Shown here: one piece after another, positions 29,858-42,186 of the stretch
Numbering within the stretch: the stretch's first letter is position 1
Layout of the letters: each line of letters opens with the position of its first letter
NCBI GenBank assembly: GCA_905181885.1
Contig: CAJIZI010000001.1
Location: forward strand, 434,001 to 498,000
Reading direction: 5' to 3'
Length of the DNA: 64,000 nucleotides
Source of the DNA: an uncultured Gammaproteobacteria bacterium
Lineage (GTDB): Bacteria; Pseudomonadota; Gammaproteobacteria; Nitrosococcales; Methylophagaceae
Program-made: the position numbers and the translations under genes
Notes under the pieces: generated by a model
Databases searched by the model: none
Seen by the model: only the letters and a program-made list of their open reading frames with translations
What the model was told of the DNA's origin: nothing

Positions 29858-31237
29858 ATGGTTAATGTAAAAATGACCTTAGTTTGGCTTATAGTTTTAA
29901 ACATGGGTACTCAAATTGCATATGCAGCTCTCCCCATAGAGCTCTTTGCCAGTAATGGAGCTCTGCCAACTCTTGCACCAATGCTAGACCAATCTAGACC
30001 TGCTGTTGTTAATATTGCAACCCGCAGTCATGTTCAAACAAGAGATAATCCATTATTAAGCGACCCTTTTTTTCGACGTTTTTTTAACATTCCTCAACAC
30101 CAGAAACCTCGCCAGAGAACAAGGCAAAGTCTGGGGTCAGGCGTTATTTTTGATGCAAGTAAAGGACTAGTCCTAACTAACAACCATGTAATCCAACGTG
30201 CTGATGAAATTACAGTTTCATTAACAGATGGTCGTAGCTTTGAGGCGGTAGTGGTTGGGAGTGACCCTGCTACTGATGTCGCATTAATCAAAATCATTGC
30301 CGATGATCTTACAGCCATACCACTAGCAGACTCAGATAAACTTCGTGTCGGTGACTTTGTTGTCGCTATCGGCAACCCCTTTGGGCTAGGGCAAACTGTG
30401 ACATCAGGCATTGTCAGTGCTTTAGGTAGAAGTGGTCTAGGTATCGAAGGGTATGAGAACTTCATTCAAACTGATGCATCTATTAACCCTGGAAATTCTG
30501 GCGGAGCCTTAGTCAACTTGAGAGGTGAGCTCGTCGGAATTAATACCGCTATTTTTTCCTCAGGTCAACGAGGCGGTAACATCGGTATTGGCTTTGCTAT
30601 TCCGAGCAATATGGTAAAACAAATTAGTGACCAACTTATTGAGTATGGTGAAGTGCGGCGGGCCTATTTAGGCGTCCAAATGCAGGATATTAACGATGAA
30701 TTGGCCCAAGCTTTCAACATCTCATCAGGACATGGGGCTGTCGTCACCCGTGTTCAAAGAGACTCAGCTGCTGCTGAAGCTGGTGTAAAAATAGGCGACG
30801 TGATCAAAGCAATCGATAACCGAAAACTTATCAATGCTGATAACTTACGAAACACTATCGGGTTACTCATGGTCGGGCAAACTATTAAAATCGAGGTTTT
30901 AAGAAATGGTAAGAACAAAACTTTGAGCGCCACAGTTAAAGAAATTCAAAAACAAGTAAAGCTAAAGCCTGTTCACCCAAAATTAGTAGGAGCCTCATTT
31001 GGTGACATTGAAGAATCCTCGCCTTATCATGGCGAATTATTGGGCGTTATGGTCTATTCTGTCATACAAAACAGTCCTTCTTGGAATGCAGGCTTAAGGC
31101 CCAATGACATAATCACTTCCGTCAATAAAACTGCAATTAATAATTTAGATGACTTTAAGATCTTAGCCCGAAACAGCGGTCGCTTGCTGTTTAATCTCAC
31201 TCGCAACCGCCGAGCGATGTTCCTGATGCTACGTTAA
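29858..31237 (+). CDS. degQ: Periplasmic serine endoprotease, DegP/DegQ (HtrA) family
   Basis: HtrA-family protease of 459 residues with an N-terminal signal sequence (to about AYA at 21-23). The catalytic triad is His110 in LTNNHVI, Asp140 in DPATDVALIK and Ser214 in NPGNSGGALVN. Two PDZ domains follow; the first is marked by YLGVQMQDI and GAVVTRVQRDSAAAEAG, the second by GVMVYSVIQNSPSWNAGLRPND. It degrades or refolds damaged envelope proteins. DegP and DegQ cannot be separated safely by eye. It is probably co-transcribed with cbpA from the RpoH promoter, which is atypical because degP in enterics answers to sigma-E and Cpx. Confidence 0.9.
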   Translation: MVNVKMTLVWLIVLNMGTQIAYAALPIELFASNGALPTLAPMLDQSRPAVVNIATRSHVQTRDNPLLSDPFFRRFFNIPQHQKPRQRTRQSLGSGVIFDASKGLVLTNNHVIQRADEITVSLTDGRSFEAVVVGSDPATDVALIKIIADDLTAIPLADSDKLRVGDFVVAIGNPFGLGQTVTSGIVSALGRSGLGIEGYENFIQTDASINPGNSGGALVNLRGELVGINTAIFSSGQRGGNIGIGFAIPSNMVKQISDQLIEYGEVRRAYLGVQMQDINDELAQAFNISSGHGAVVTRVQRDSAAAEAGVKIGDVIKAIDNRKLINADNLRNTIGLLMVGQTIKIEVLRNGKNKTLSATVKEIQKQVKLKPVHPKLVGASFGDIEESSPYHGELLGVMVYSVIQNSPSWNAGLRPNDIITSVNKTAINNLDDFKILARNSGRLLFNLTRNRRAMFLMLR

Positions 31238-31308
31238 GCCAACATAAACAGAGTAGTATTTACTATATCTGGCTCACTATTAGTTATGGCTCTTTTCAAT
31301 AGGCTAAG

Positions 31309-32673
31309 TTACTTCTTCTTCTCCGGACTTTTCCAGCCCTCAACCGTCCTTTGTATATTCTTAGTCAATGTCAGCTGTCCAGCAGGTGCATCTTTTCGCA
31401 AAGTTGTCCCTGCTCCAATTGTCGAGCCTTCACCTACTGTCACTGGTGCCACCAACTGAGTATCAGAGCCAATAAAAGCATTGTCACCAATCACAGTCCG
31501 ATGCTTATTTACCCCATCATAGTTACAGGTGATCGTCCCCGCACCAATATTGACCCCCGCTCCCATATCAGTATCACCAATATAACTCAGATGATTCACC
31601 TTAGAGCCCACGCCAACATTCGTGTTCTTAACCTCGACAAAGTTGCCAATTTTCGCTTTCTCTCTTAATATCGTACCAGGCCGTAACCTCGCAAAAGGAC
31701 CAATACTAGAGCCTGCTCCAACCACACTCGAATCAATCATACTATTAGGAAGTATCACGCTTCCCTCAGCAATCTCACTATCTTTAATAATACAGTTGGC
31801 ACCAATACTTACATGGGAAGCAATCGATACTTTGCCTTCAAAAATTACATTTATATCTATGAAAATATCATTACCCGCATTCAATTCACCACGTACATCG
31901 ATCCGGTTAGGATCAGCTAAAGTCACGCCAGCAGTCATTAGTCTATCTGCTTGTAAAGCCTGGTAATGCCGCTCTAATTTGGCCAATTGACAACGTGTAT
32001 TCACTCCGGCTACTTCTGCTTCATCAATGCAGCATATTGTATTAACCTCTATGCCATCAGCTACAGCCAAAGCTATTATGTCCGTTAAATAATATTCACC
32101 TTGGGCATTATCATTACCTAATCTATCTAAGGATGACAACATCCACTGACTCGGTAACAACATGATCCCACTATTAACTTCCTTAATCGCCAATACTCTC
32201 TCATCAGCATCTTTTTGCTCCGTAATGCATTTAACCCTGCCAGAGTCATTTCTTACAATTCGGCCATAACCTGTTGGATCTGCAATTTTGGTAGTGAGAA
32301 TACCTATACCATTTTGATCAGCGCAATCTATCAAGGCTTGAAGGGTAGTCACTTTCGTTAGGGGCACATCACCATACAGCACGAGAACTTGTGTAGAATC
32401 AGTCATCGCTATTTTAGCCTGCATTAAAGCATGACCTGTGCCTAACTGTTCATTTTGAATGACAGTTTCAATTTGATTACACTCTAGAAATGGTACTACT
32501 TGTCCTTCATCATTTCCCGCCACAACCACTAATTTATTAGGGTTTAATTGTATGGCAGCATCAATCACATGCTCTAGTAATGGTCTTCCAGCAAGGTGGT
32601 GCATCACCTTTGCAGTTGCTGACTTCATTCGCTTACCTTCACCTGCAGCAAGGATAACAATACTCAGTGACAT
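31309..32673 (-). CDS. glmU: Bifunctional UDP-N-acetylglucosamine pyrophosphorylase / glucosamine-1-phosphate acetyltransferase
   Basis: Enzyme of 454 residues that makes UDP-GlcNAc for peptidoglycan and lipopolysaccharide. The N-terminal nucleotidyltransferase domain (to about 230) starts with IVILAAGEGKRMKSATAKVMH. The C-terminal left-handed beta helix (from about 250) shows hexapeptide repeats and the acetyltransferase segments VEVKNTNVGVGSKVNHLSYIGD and GAGTITCNYDG. It follows atpC on the same strand, as in E. coli, but a terminator-like hairpin lies between. Confidence 0.97.
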   Translation of the reverse strand: MSLSIVILAAGEGKRMKSATAKVMHHLAGRPLLEHVIDAAIQLNPNKLVVVAGNDEGQVVPFLECNQIETVIQNEQLGTGHALMQAKIAMTDSTQVLVLYGDVPLTKVTTLQALIDCADQNGIGILTTKIADPTGYGRIVRNDSGRVKCITEQKDADERVLAIKEVNSGIMLLPSQWMLSSLDRLGNDNAQGEYYLTDIIALAVADGIEVNTICCIDEAEVAGVNTRCQLAKLERHYQALQADRLMTAGVTLADPNRIDVRGELNAGNDIFIDINVIFEGKVSIASHVSIGANCIIKDSEIAEGSVILPNSMIDSSVVGAGSSIGPFARLRPGTILREKAKIGNFVEVKNTNVGVGSKVNHLSYIGDTDMGAGVNIGAGTITCNYDGVNKHRTVIGDNAFIGSDTQLVAPVTVGEGSTIGAGTTLRKDAPAGQLTLTKNIQRTVEGWKSPEKKK

Positions 32674-32774
32674 AATTGGTCGTCCATAGTTAATGTGTTT
32701 TGTCTATTCTAGCAAATTTATATCGAGTCATTATGCACGCTTATCTTTAAACACACATATCACTTCTTTCAGGC

Positions 32775-32807
32775 AAAAAAAAGACCATTATCAAAACGGT
32801 CTTTTTA
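32775..32807 (-). terminator. Rho-independent terminator after atpC
   Basis: Read on the minus strand, AAAAAGACCGTTTTG is followed by a short loop, then AATGGTCTTTTTTTT. The stem pairs AAAGACCGTTTT with AATGGTCTTT and leads into a T-run. It lies 28 bases past the atpC stop, ending the ATP synthase operon before glmU. The A/T-rich flanks mean it may also act on the plus strand. Confidence 0.72.
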
Positions 32808-32834
32808 TCTATAACATCTTATAGCTTGAACTAA

Positions 32835-33257
32835 CTAATGTCCTTTTGCTTTTCTCATACGCTCGATACTTCTTAACTGTGCCACAGCTTGAGTAAGTTG
32901 AGACTGTGCTTCGGCATAGTCAATTTTTGTACCTGTCTCAGCTAGAGAACGCTCTGCCGCTGCTTTCGCTTCTAATGCTGCCGCCTCGTCAACATCATCA
33001 GCACGCATGGCAGTATCAGCTAAAATTGTCACCACATGAGGCTGTACTTCTAGCATGCCACCGGAGACGTAGAACTGCTCTTCTTTTCCGTCTACCAACA
33101 CACGAACCTCGCCTGGTTTAAGACTCGTAAGTAAGGGTGTATGTTGAGGGTAAATACCAATTTCACCCATTGATGCTCTAGCAAACACAGCATCGACTGG
33201 GCCAGAGTATATCTCTTTTTCAGCGCTTACAATATCAACATGTATAGTCTTCGCCAT
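32835..33257 (-). CDS. atpC: F1Fo ATP synthase epsilon subunit
   Basis: Epsilon subunit of 140 residues: an N-terminal beta-sandwich (HVDIVSAEKEIYSGPVDAVFARASMGEIGI, with YPQHTPLLTSLKPGEV) and a C-terminal helical hairpin from about 90. It couples rotation of the central stalk and inhibits ATP hydrolysis. It is the last gene of the atpIBEFHAGDC operon and begins 21 bases after atpD. Confidence 0.97.
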   Translation of the reverse strand: MAKTIHVDIVSAEKEIYSGPVDAVFARASMGEIGIYPQHTPLLTSLKPGEVRVLVDGKEEQFYVSGGMLEVQPHVVTILADTAMRADDVDEAAALEAKAAAERSLAETGTKIDYAEAQSQLTQAVAQLRSIERMRKAKGH

Positions 33258-33278
33258 GATTGTTCTCCTTATAGCCTA

Positions 33279-34685
<1,407 letters not shown>

Positions 34686-34705
34686 TTAAACCCGTGTTAT
34701 TTACT

Positions 34706-35572
34706 TTATACCGCTGCCGCACCAGCAACAATTTCTGATATTTCTTGTGTAATAGCTGCTTGACGCGCTTTGTTATAAACCAGTTGCAAATCATCAATAA
34801 GATCACCCGCATTATCTGATGCACTTTTCATAGCAACCATTCGAGAGGCTTGTTCACAGGCCGCGTTCTCAACTACACCTTGATAAACCAACGACTCCAT
34901 GTAACGAACCAGAAGGTTATCTAGTACTTCTTTAGCATCAGGTTCGTAGATATAGTCCCAATGATGTTTTAATTCTTCATCTGGCGCTTCAGGCTTATTA
35001 GGCAATAGCTGCATAATTTTATTTTCTTGTGTCATTGTATTTACAAACTCATTAAATACTAGATACAAGCTGTCAATATGGCCTGATTCATAAGCATCGA
35101 GCATCACTTTGACACTTCCAATTAGCTCATTTGCACTTGGTGTTTCACCTAATTGAGTTACTTGCGCTGCTAGTGTCACCGGCAAACGACCAAAAAAGCT
35201 GGTAGCTTTCTTACCAATTGCACAAACATCAATTTCAAGACCTTTATCTGCTTTAACTTGAATATCTTTTAGTAAGGCCCTAAATAAATTATTGTTCAGA
35301 CCGCCACATAACCCACGATCGGAAGAGACGACTATATAACCAACTCGTGTTTTCTCTTCTCTCTCCTGTAAATAGACATGCTTGTATTCTGGGTGTGCAA
35401 AAGCCAAATGCTGAATAACATTATGAATTTTGTCCGAGTAAGGGCGCGTTGCAGCCATTCGTTCTTGGGCTTTACGCATCTTACTTGCAGCCACCATTTC
35501 CATCGCACGCGTGATCTTCTGCGTATTTTTGATGCTGCCTATCTGAGTCCGTATCTCTTTACCGCTAGCCAT
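34706..35572 (-). CDS. atpG: F1Fo ATP synthase gamma subunit
   Basis: Central-stalk subunit of 288 residues. The N-terminal helix ([36 protein letters not shown]) and the C-terminal helix ([34 protein letters not shown] region) form the coiled coil that rotates inside the alpha3beta3 ring. [16 protein letters not shown] is the conserved central motif. It sits between atpA and atpD with normal short gaps. Confidence 0.97.
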   Translation of the reverse strand: MASGKEIRTQIGSIKNTQKITRAMEMVAASKMRKAQERMAATRPYSDKIHNVIQHLAFAHPEYKHVYLQEREEKTRVGYIVVSSDRGLCGGLNNNLFRALLKDIQVKADKGLEIDVCAIGKKATSFFGRLPVTLAAQVTQLGETPSANELIGSVKVMLDAYESGHIDSLYLVFNEFVNTMTQENKIMQLLPNKPEAPDEELKHHWDYIYEPDAKEVLDNLLVRYMESLVYQGVVENAACEQASRMVAMKSASDNAGDLIDDLQLVYNKARQAAITQEISEIVAGAAAV

Positions 35573-35586
35573 GCTTTATGCTCCGC

Positions 35587-37128
35587 TTACCAGCTGCCTG
35601 TTGTCTTAAAGCTTTCAATTGCTGAGCGGATACCGCCAGAAATATCATCACCAAAGCCACCAGTATCATTAATTTTAGTCATTAGCTCAGCTTCATTTGA
35701 CTTCATATAGGACAATAAAGCCGCTTCAAAAGAGCCCACTTTCTCAACGTCTACATCATCAATAAAGCCCTCGTTAGCCGCAAATAAAGAGACTGACATT
35801 TCGGCAATAGATAATGGTTGATACTGTGCTTGTTTCATTAACTCAGTAACACGTTGACCACGTTGAATTTGACTACGAGTTGCTTCATCAAGATCGGAAG
35901 CAAATTGAGCAAACGCCGCTAACTCTCGATATTGAGCTAAATCGAGGCGTGTACCACCACCTAGCTTCTTGATGATTTTAGTTTGAGCAGCGCCACCAAC
36001 ACGAGATACTGACAAGCCAGCATTAATCGCAGGCCGTATACCCGAGTTAAATAAATCTGTTTCTAAAAATATTTGACCATCAGTGATTGATATAACGTTA
36101 GTCGGTACGAAGGCAGAAACGTCACCCGCTTGTGTTTCAATGATGGGTAGAGCCGTTAAAGAGCCAGTTTTACCTGTAACTGCACCACCGGTTTGTTTCT
36201 CTACATAATCAGCACTAACACGTGATGAACGCTCTAACAAGCGAGAGTGGATGTAGAAAACATCACCTGGATATGCTTCACGGCCTGGTGGACGACGCAA
36301 TAACAAGGACATTTGACGATAAGCCCATGCTTGTTTGGTCAAATCATCATAAATAATTAAAGCATCTTCACCTTTATCGCGATAATACTCACCCATTGAA
36401 CAACCCGCGTAAGGTGCAATGAACTGTAATGCTGCTGCGTCAGATGCTGCTGCTGCAACGATAGTTGTATGTGCTAATGCACCATGCTCTTCAAGTTTGC
36501 GTACTACATTAGCTATCGAAGATGCTTTTTGACCAATTGCTACATAGATACATTTAACACCTGTACCCTTCTGATTAATAATTGCATCAATTGCTATCGC
36601 TGTTTTACCTGTTTGACGGTCACCAATAATTAACTCTCGTTGACCACGACCCACTGGAATCATCGCATCAACTGATTTCAACCCTAACTGAAGCGGTTGA
36701 TCAACAGACTGACGTGAAATAACACCTGGTGCAACTTTCTCAATAGGAGATGTCGCTTCACTGGTGATTTCACCCTTACCGTCTATTGGGTTACCTAATG
36801 AGTCAACAACTCGACCTAATAAGCTTTCGCCAACAGGTACTTCTAAAATACGGCCAGTACATTTAACACTGTCGCCTTCAGTAATGTGCTGATAGGGCCC
36901 TAGCACCACAGCACCAACAGAGTCGCGTTCTAAGTTAAGTGCCATACCATAAGTATTGCCGGGAAACTCTAACATTTCACCTGCCATTACATCGGCTAAA
37001 CCATGGATACGTACAATACCATCGGTAACACCGACAACAGTTCCTTCTGTACGTGCTTCAGTAGCCCCATCAAAGCTTTCAATTCGCTTTTTAATTAGGT
37101 CACTGATTTCTGCTGAATTCAGTTGCAT
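35587..37128 (-). CDS. atpA: F1Fo ATP synthase alpha subunit
   Basis: F1 alpha subunit of 513 residues, identical in length to E. coli. It begins [19 protein letters not shown] and has the nucleotide-binding loop [13 protein letters not shown] (about 170), [34 protein letters not shown]-type segments and the signature [14 protein letters not shown]. It forms the non-catalytic sites and stator contacts. It lies between atpH and atpG. Confidence 0.98.
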   Translation of the reverse strand: MQLNSAEISDLIKKRIESFDGATEARTEGTVVGVTDGIVRIHGLADVMAGEMLEFPGNTYGMALNLERDSVGAVVLGPYQHITEGDSVKCTGRILEVPVGESLLGRVVDSLGNPIDGKGEITSEATSPIEKVAPGVISRQSVDQPLQLGLKSVDAMIPVGRGQRELIIGDRQTGKTAIAIDAIINQKGTGVKCIYVAIGQKASSIANVVRKLEEHGALAHTTIVAAAASDAAALQFIAPYAGCSMGEYYRDKGEDALIIYDDLTKQAWAYRQMSLLLRRPPGREAYPGDVFYIHSRLLERSSRVSADYVEKQTGGAVTGKTGSLTALPIIETQAGDVSAFVPTNVISITDGQIFLETDLFNSGIRPAINAGLSVSRVGGAAQTKIIKKLGGGTRLDLAQYRELAAFAQFASDLDEATRSQIQRGQRVTELMKQAQYQPLSIAEMSVSLFAANEGFIDDVDVEKVGSFEAALLSYMKSNEAELMTKINDTGGFGDDISGGIRSAIESFKTTGSW

Positions 37129-37150
37129 CTTAATTCCTCTATACAGGCCA

Positions 37151-37684
37151 TTAGTTTATAACGTTGGCCAGTCTGTTCAATTTACCCAAGGCTGATCCAT
37201 CTATGATCAGATCACCGGCTCGAATAATCGCTCCACCTAATAAGCTTTCGTCTACTTCAACATTTAACGTGACATCTCTGCCCGTGCGTTTTTTCAGCGC
37301 TTTTGCAATATTAGATTCTTGTTCTGGTGTTAAAGCTCTCGCAGAACTAACCTCTGCAGTCATCACTTGCTCTGCTTCTGCACGCAACTGTTCAAAAATA
37401 GCAGCTATGTCCATCAGTAGAGTTAGGCGCTTATTTTCTGCTAGCAAAGCCAAAAAATGACGCGCTTCTGTAGTGACCAGTTCTCCAGCAATATCTGCCA
37501 GTACACTAATCATTTGTTCATCGCTAATCGATGGGTTTCCTATCATCGCATCGATATCTTCGTCGGCAACACTTTGTGCCATCACGGCCAAAAATCCTGA
37601 CCAGACTTTTAACTCAGTCTTTTCATTAGCAATGTCGAATGCTGCATTAGCATAAGGACGAGCGATAGTAGTTGCTTCAGCCAT
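37151..37684 (-). CDS. atpH: F1Fo ATP synthase delta subunit
   Basis: Delta (OSCP-like) subunit of 177 residues linking F1 to the b-subunit stalk. The N-terminal helical domain begins [17 protein letters not shown]. The C-terminal signature region contains the segment [30 protein letters not shown], here cited by its ends at about 133-164. It begins 12 bases after atpF. Confidence 0.96.
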   Translation of the reverse strand: MAEATTIARPYANAAFDIANEKTELKVWSGFLAVMAQSVADEDIDAMIGNPSISDEQMISVLADIAGELVTTEARHFLALLAENKRLTLLMDIAAIFEQLRAEAEQVMTAEVSSARALTPEQESNIAKALKKRTGRDVTLNVEVDESLLGGAIIRAGDLIIDGSALGKLNRLANVIN

Positions 37685-37696
37685 CGTCTACCTCCT

Positions 37697-38167
37697 CTAG
37701 ATCCGACTTACCAATTCTTTTAACAAATCGGTATGCGCCTTATCATCAATTTCACGGTTAAGAATTTTCGCGGCTCCAGCCAATGCAATACTGCCGACCT
37801 GCCCACGAAGTTCATCTTTTGCTTTATTAGCTTCTTGCTCTATTTCAGCCTGTGCCGATGTCAAGATACGCTCGCCCTCAACCCGGGCGGTGTCTTTTGA
37901 TTCATCAACAATTTCATTACTACGGCGTTGTGCTTGCGAAATTATTTCATTCGCTTGCTCTTTTGCTTCGCTAATCACTTGTTGCGCACGTTTTTCAGCT
38001 AACTCTTGCTCATGACGTCCACGTTCTGCTGCTGCTAAACCATCTGCAATTTTTTTAGTACGCTCTTCGAGCGCTTGCATAATTGGTGGCCAGACATATT
38101 TCATGCAAAAAGCAATGAAAATACCAAAAGCAATTGCTTGACCGATCAATGTTGCATTGATGTTCAT
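37697..38167 (-). CDS. atpF: F1Fo ATP synthase subunit b
   Basis: Peripheral stalk subunit of 156 residues, the same length as E. coli AtpF. It has one N-terminal membrane helix (LIGQAIAFGIFIAFCMKYVW, about 7-26) and a long Ala/Glu/Gln/Lys-rich coiled coil (about 35-140) reaching F1. It starts MNINATLIGQAIAF, the standard N-terminus, and lies between atpE and atpH. Confidence 0.97.
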   Translation of the reverse strand: MNINATLIGQAIAFGIFIAFCMKYVWPPIMQALEERTKKIADGLAAAERGRHEQELAEKRAQQVISEAKEQANEIISQAQRRSNEIVDESKDTARVEGERILTSAQAEIEQEANKAKDELRGQVGSIALAGAAKILNREIDDKAHTDLLKELVSRI

Positions 38168-38209
38168 GCTTATACCTCTTTTTTATCGCAATACTGTTTA
38201 AAAATGCTA

Positions 38210-38452
<243 letters not shown>

Positions 38453-38500
38453 CTAACAAAAATCTAATACTAAAAAATTAAAGTAAAAACCTGCTTAAAC

Positions 38501-39795
<1,295 letters not shown>

Positions 39796-39870
39796 TGGGT
39801 TCTAATTCTTACCAACTAAACCCGTACATTCTATAGAGCAGGCCTTAACGGGTCAATTAAATTCAGTGAT

Positions 39871-40728
39871 TTACTTTATTTTTTTAACAATTCTCTTTAA
39901 ATCTTCCACGCTGGCATAATCAATAACCAGCTTGCCTTTACCACTTACAGTATGTTTGACTGAAAAATGATGGTCTAACTTCTGTTTGATTAACTTTTCA
40001 ATGTTATCTAGTTCTGCTTGTAAAGAATCTTCAGGCTGAGGCTTTTCTTTTGCTGGGCGCAATAAACGCCTTACTAACTGTTCAGTCTCGCGAACAGATA
40101 AGCCCCGTTCAACAATACTATTTGCTGTATCTGACTGTAAGCGACCTTCGAGCGGCAATAAAGCACGTGCATGACCCATTTCTAGATCACAATTCTCTAC
40201 TAATCTTTTAACATCTTCATTAAGATTTCTCAGTCTCAGTAAATTTGATACAGCGGCCCTCGAACGACCTACAGCTGCTGCCGCTTCTTGATGCGTCATC
40301 GAAAACTCTTCACGTAAGCGATGCAAAGCATTCGCTTCTTCCATCGGGTTTAAATCTTCTCTTTGAATATTTTCAATTAAGGCCATTGCAATCGCATTAC
40401 GATCAGGCACATCTCTCACTAGGGCTGGAATTGTGTCCAAACCCGCAAGTTTTGATGCTCGCCAACGTCGCTCGCCAGCAATAATTTCATAACGACTATT
40501 ACCGACTGGTCGAACAACGATAGGCTGAACAAGTCCTTGAGCGCGTATCGAGTCCGCTAATTCCCCAAGCGACTCTTCAGACATGTCTACCCGCGGTTGA
40601 TATTTGCCTGGCTGAATCACATCCAAAGGAAAGTATTGCAAACTGTCACTAATGCCTTCCTCCAGATGATCAACATCTGCCAATAAGGCATCTAACCCTC
40701 TACCTAACCCTCTTTTTTTAGTCGCCAT
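39871..40728 (-). CDS. parB: Chromosome partitioning protein ParB
   Basis: DNA-binding CTP hydrolase of 285 residues that loads on parS and spreads to form the partition complex. It begins with the hallmark KKRGLGRGLDALL. The ParB/Srx domain has GKYQPRVDMSEESL, and the CTP-binding boxes GERRWRASKLAGL and ENIQREDLNPMEEA. The helix-turn-helix segment MTHQEAAAAVGRSRAAVSNLLRL (about 146-168) follows, with a C-terminal dimerisation domain. It is 34 bases downstream of parA and upstream of atpI. Confidence 0.97.
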   Translation of the reverse strand: MATKKRGLGRGLDALLADVDHLEEGISDSLQYFPLDVIQPGKYQPRVDMSEESLGELADSIRAQGLVQPIVVRPVGNSRYEIIAGERRWRASKLAGLDTIPALVRDVPDRNAIAMALIENIQREDLNPMEEANALHRLREEFSMTHQEAAAAVGRSRAAVSNLLRLRNLNEDVKRLVENCDLEMGHARALLPLEGRLQSDTANSIVERGLSVRETEQLVRRLLRPAKEKPQPEDSLQAELDNIEKLIKQKLDHHFSVKHTVSGKGKLVIDYASVEDLKRIVKKIK

Positions 40729-40762
40729 TACCGTCCCTATCTAAATTATTTCAAAGACTAGT

Positions 40763-41530
40763 TTAACTTTTTTCACGTCGCATAAACTCACTTGCTAGCG
40801 CCATATATGCAATCGAACCACGCGATGATCGGTCATAATCCAGCACTGGGACACCATGGCTTGGAGCCTCTGCCAACCGTACATTTCTAGGAATGAGGGC
40901 GTGAAACACCTTTCTCTCAAAATGCGTTATCAGCTGCCTTGAGACCTGATTAGCAAGGTTATTCCGGGCATCAAACATTGTTCTTACCAGACCTGTAATC
41001 TCTAGAGTCGGGTTTGCTCGCTGTCTAACGCGCTCCACCGTTTTTAATAGCGAGGATAAACCTTCCAAAGCATAATATTCACATTGAACCGGAATAATAA
41101 CGCCCTTAGATGCCACCAGCGCATTCAACGTCAGCATACTTAAAGAGGGCGGGCAATCAATCAAAATAAAGTCATAATCTGCACGAATTGGCTCTAGTGC
41201 TAATCGAAGTCGGTGCTCTCGTAAATCTTCATCTAATAACTCAACTTCGGCTGCTGTTAAGTCTGAATTGGTTGGCATAACATCGAAGTTAAAATCATCA
41301 CGCTTTACAATTACCTCAGCCGCTGGTGCTTCCCCCATAATGACGTCATAACTGCTCTTCTCAAGCACCACACCGTTTATGCCACAACCAGTGCTCGCAT
41401 TACCCTGAGGGTCAAGATCAACAAGCAAAATCTTCTTACCATTCTCTGCTAATGATGCAGCCAAGTTTACGGTTGTGGTCGTCTTACCCACTCCCCCTTT
41501 TTGATTAGTCACAGCAAAGACATTACCCAT
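40763..41530 (-). CDS. parA: Chromosome partitioning ATPase ParA (Soj family)
   Basis: Deviant Walker-type ATPase of 255 residues that drives segregation of ParB-parS complexes. It begins MGNVFAVTNQKGGVGKTTTT, with the deviant Walker A KGGVGKTT at 11-18 including both lysines. Walker A' is LLVDLDPQGNASTG and Walker B is FILIDCPPSLSMLT. Chromosomal type is supported by its place in the mnmG-rsmG-parA-parB cluster. Confidence 0.97.
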   Translation of the reverse strand: MGNVFAVTNQKGGVGKTTTTVNLAASLAENGKKILLVDLDPQGNASTGCGINGVVLEKSSYDVIMGEAPAAEVIVKRDDFNFDVMPTNSDLTAAEVELLDEDLREHRLRLALEPIRADYDFILIDCPPSLSMLTLNALVASKGVIIPVQCEYYALEGLSSLLKTVERVRQRANPTLEITGLVRTMFDARNNLANQVSRQLITHFERKVFHALIPRNVRLAEAPSHGVPVLDYDRSSRGSIAYMALASEFMRREKS

Positions 41531-41559
41531 TCAAACAACCTTTTGTGCTGAAAACCACA

Positions 41560-42186
41560 TTAACCTCGGACCAGCTCAACCAAATGCCGCTGCCCCTCAT
41601 ACCCTGGTACTTCCAGTACATGCACAGATTCAAGCTTAAAATTACCCTCTACTCTCATTAGTTCATCTTCGGGGTAAACACCCTTCATTAATAACAGCCT
41701 GCTCGCATCATGGCAGTGTCGCTCGGTTAAATCAATAATGTCAGCTATTGTCGAGAATGCTCGTGCAGTCACCAAGTCAAACACAGGTAACTTAGCTTGT
41801 TCAATACGCTCATGAATCACAGTCACATTATCTAACGCTAATTCCGCCTTGGCCTGCTGTAAAAAACGGGTTTTCTTTGAATTACTATCCAACAAAGTCA
41901 CGGCTAGATCTGGTCTGGCAATAGCGATGGGAATACCAGGTAAGCCTGCGCCTGAACCTACATCAAGCAAAGAATGACCGGCAAGAAAAGGTAAAACCGT
42001 CAAACTATCCAGTAAATGTCGGCTTACCATCACATCAATATCGCGAACTGATGTTAGGTTGTAAACCTTATTCCACTTAGCTAGTAACGTCACATAAGAC
42101 AACAATTGCTGCCTCTGCTTTTCCGATAATGTTAACGCTAAATCATCACAACCTTGTTGTATTTGTTGCAGTAATGGTGCCCCCAT
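41560..42186 (-). CDS. rsmG: 16S rRNA (guanine-527-N7)-methyltransferase
   Basis: SAM-dependent methyltransferase (GidB) of 208 residues that methylates G527 of 16S rRNA. The SAM motif is LLDVGSGAGLPGIPIAI, and YNLTSVRD lies upstream as in all RsmG proteins. VTARAFSTIADI corresponds to the conserved active-site region. The start overlaps the mnmG stop as TAATG, a coupled pair, and parA follows 29 bases later. Confidence 0.97.
   Translation of the reverse strand: MGAPLLQQIQQGCDDLALTLSEKQRQQLLSYVTLLAKWNKVYNLTSVRDIDVMVSRHLLDSLTVLPFLAGHSLLDVGSGAGLPGIPIAIARPDLAVTLLDSNSKKTRFLQQAKAELALDNVTVIHERIEQAKLPVFDLVTARAFSTIADIIDLTERHCHDASRLLLMKGVYPEDELMRVEGNFKLESVHVLEVPGYEGQRHLVELVRG

Noticed and set aside
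32775-32807. Idea that the run of eight As before the atpC-glmU hairpin is a slippery frameshift site
   Set aside because: It lies in non-coding DNA between two genes and is fully explained as a bidirectional-looking terminator.
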